From positions 1 through 5,419 of the forward strand of contig JADLBT010000466.1 of NCBI GenBank assembly GCA_020847555.1: a stretch of 5,419 nt of DNA, in the 5' to 3' direction. This DNA comes from Gemmataceae bacterium. GTDB taxonomy: Bacteria > Planctomycetota > Planctomycetia > Gemmatales > Gemmataceae. Shown piece after piece: positions 5,401-5,419 of this stretch (its first letter is position 1; every line of letters begins with the position of its first letter). The position numbers and the translations under genes were made by a program. The notes beneath the pieces were generated by a model, which ran no database searches, was not told where the DNA came from, and saw only the letters and a list, made by a program, of their open reading frames with translations.

Positions 5401-5419
5401 ATGGCTCCCGGTCCGCGGC

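Overview
The window looks like a chromosomal piece of a GC-rich planctomycete, most likely a Gemmataceae-type member. This rests on gene content: a DUF1559 pseudopilin-like protein with the H-X9-DG C-terminal motif, a small regulatory-domain lipoprotein directly behind it, and a large secreted redoxin / cytochrome c / copper-monooxygenase fusion. These families are typical of, and often expanded in, Planctomycetes. No mobile element, CRISPR array, tRNA or rRNA was seen.

Layout. On the minus strand, reading right to left, lie (i) a 632-residue exported three-module protein (3281 to 1383) and (ii) a secreted Gly/Tyr-rich protein of unknown family (from 1096, running off the left edge of the window with 365 codons visible). 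They are separated by 286 bp that holds a perfect 15-bp inverted repeat just behind the first gene, most likely a transcript-ending or transcript-stabilising hairpin. On the plus strand, after a divergent intergenic region of about 580 bp, lie (iii) a DUF1559 prepilin-like protein (3865-4911) and (iv) a lipoprotein with a transthyretin/carboxypeptidase-regulatory-like domain (4978-5400). Genes iii and iv are 66 bp apart and probably form one transcription unit.

How the genes work together. All four products appear to leave the cytoplasm: two have Sec-type signal peptides, one has a type IV prepilin-like N-terminus and one has a lipoprotein-like signal. The fusion protein carries every copper ligand expected of a PHM/DBM-type monooxygenase plus one c-type haem site, so it is a plausible periplasmic oxidase, but its substrate cannot be read from the sequence. 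The DUF1559/lipoprotein pair is a recurring planctomycete cassette of unknown role. No direct functional link between the left and right halves is visible; they are divergently transcribed from a shared intergenic region.

Nothing here is clearly a new biological system. The most noteworthy points are the redox fusion with its complete metal-ligand set, a possible two-state RNA structure that can hide the lipoprotein ribosome binding site, and clustered dyad symmetries in the two longer intergenic regions.
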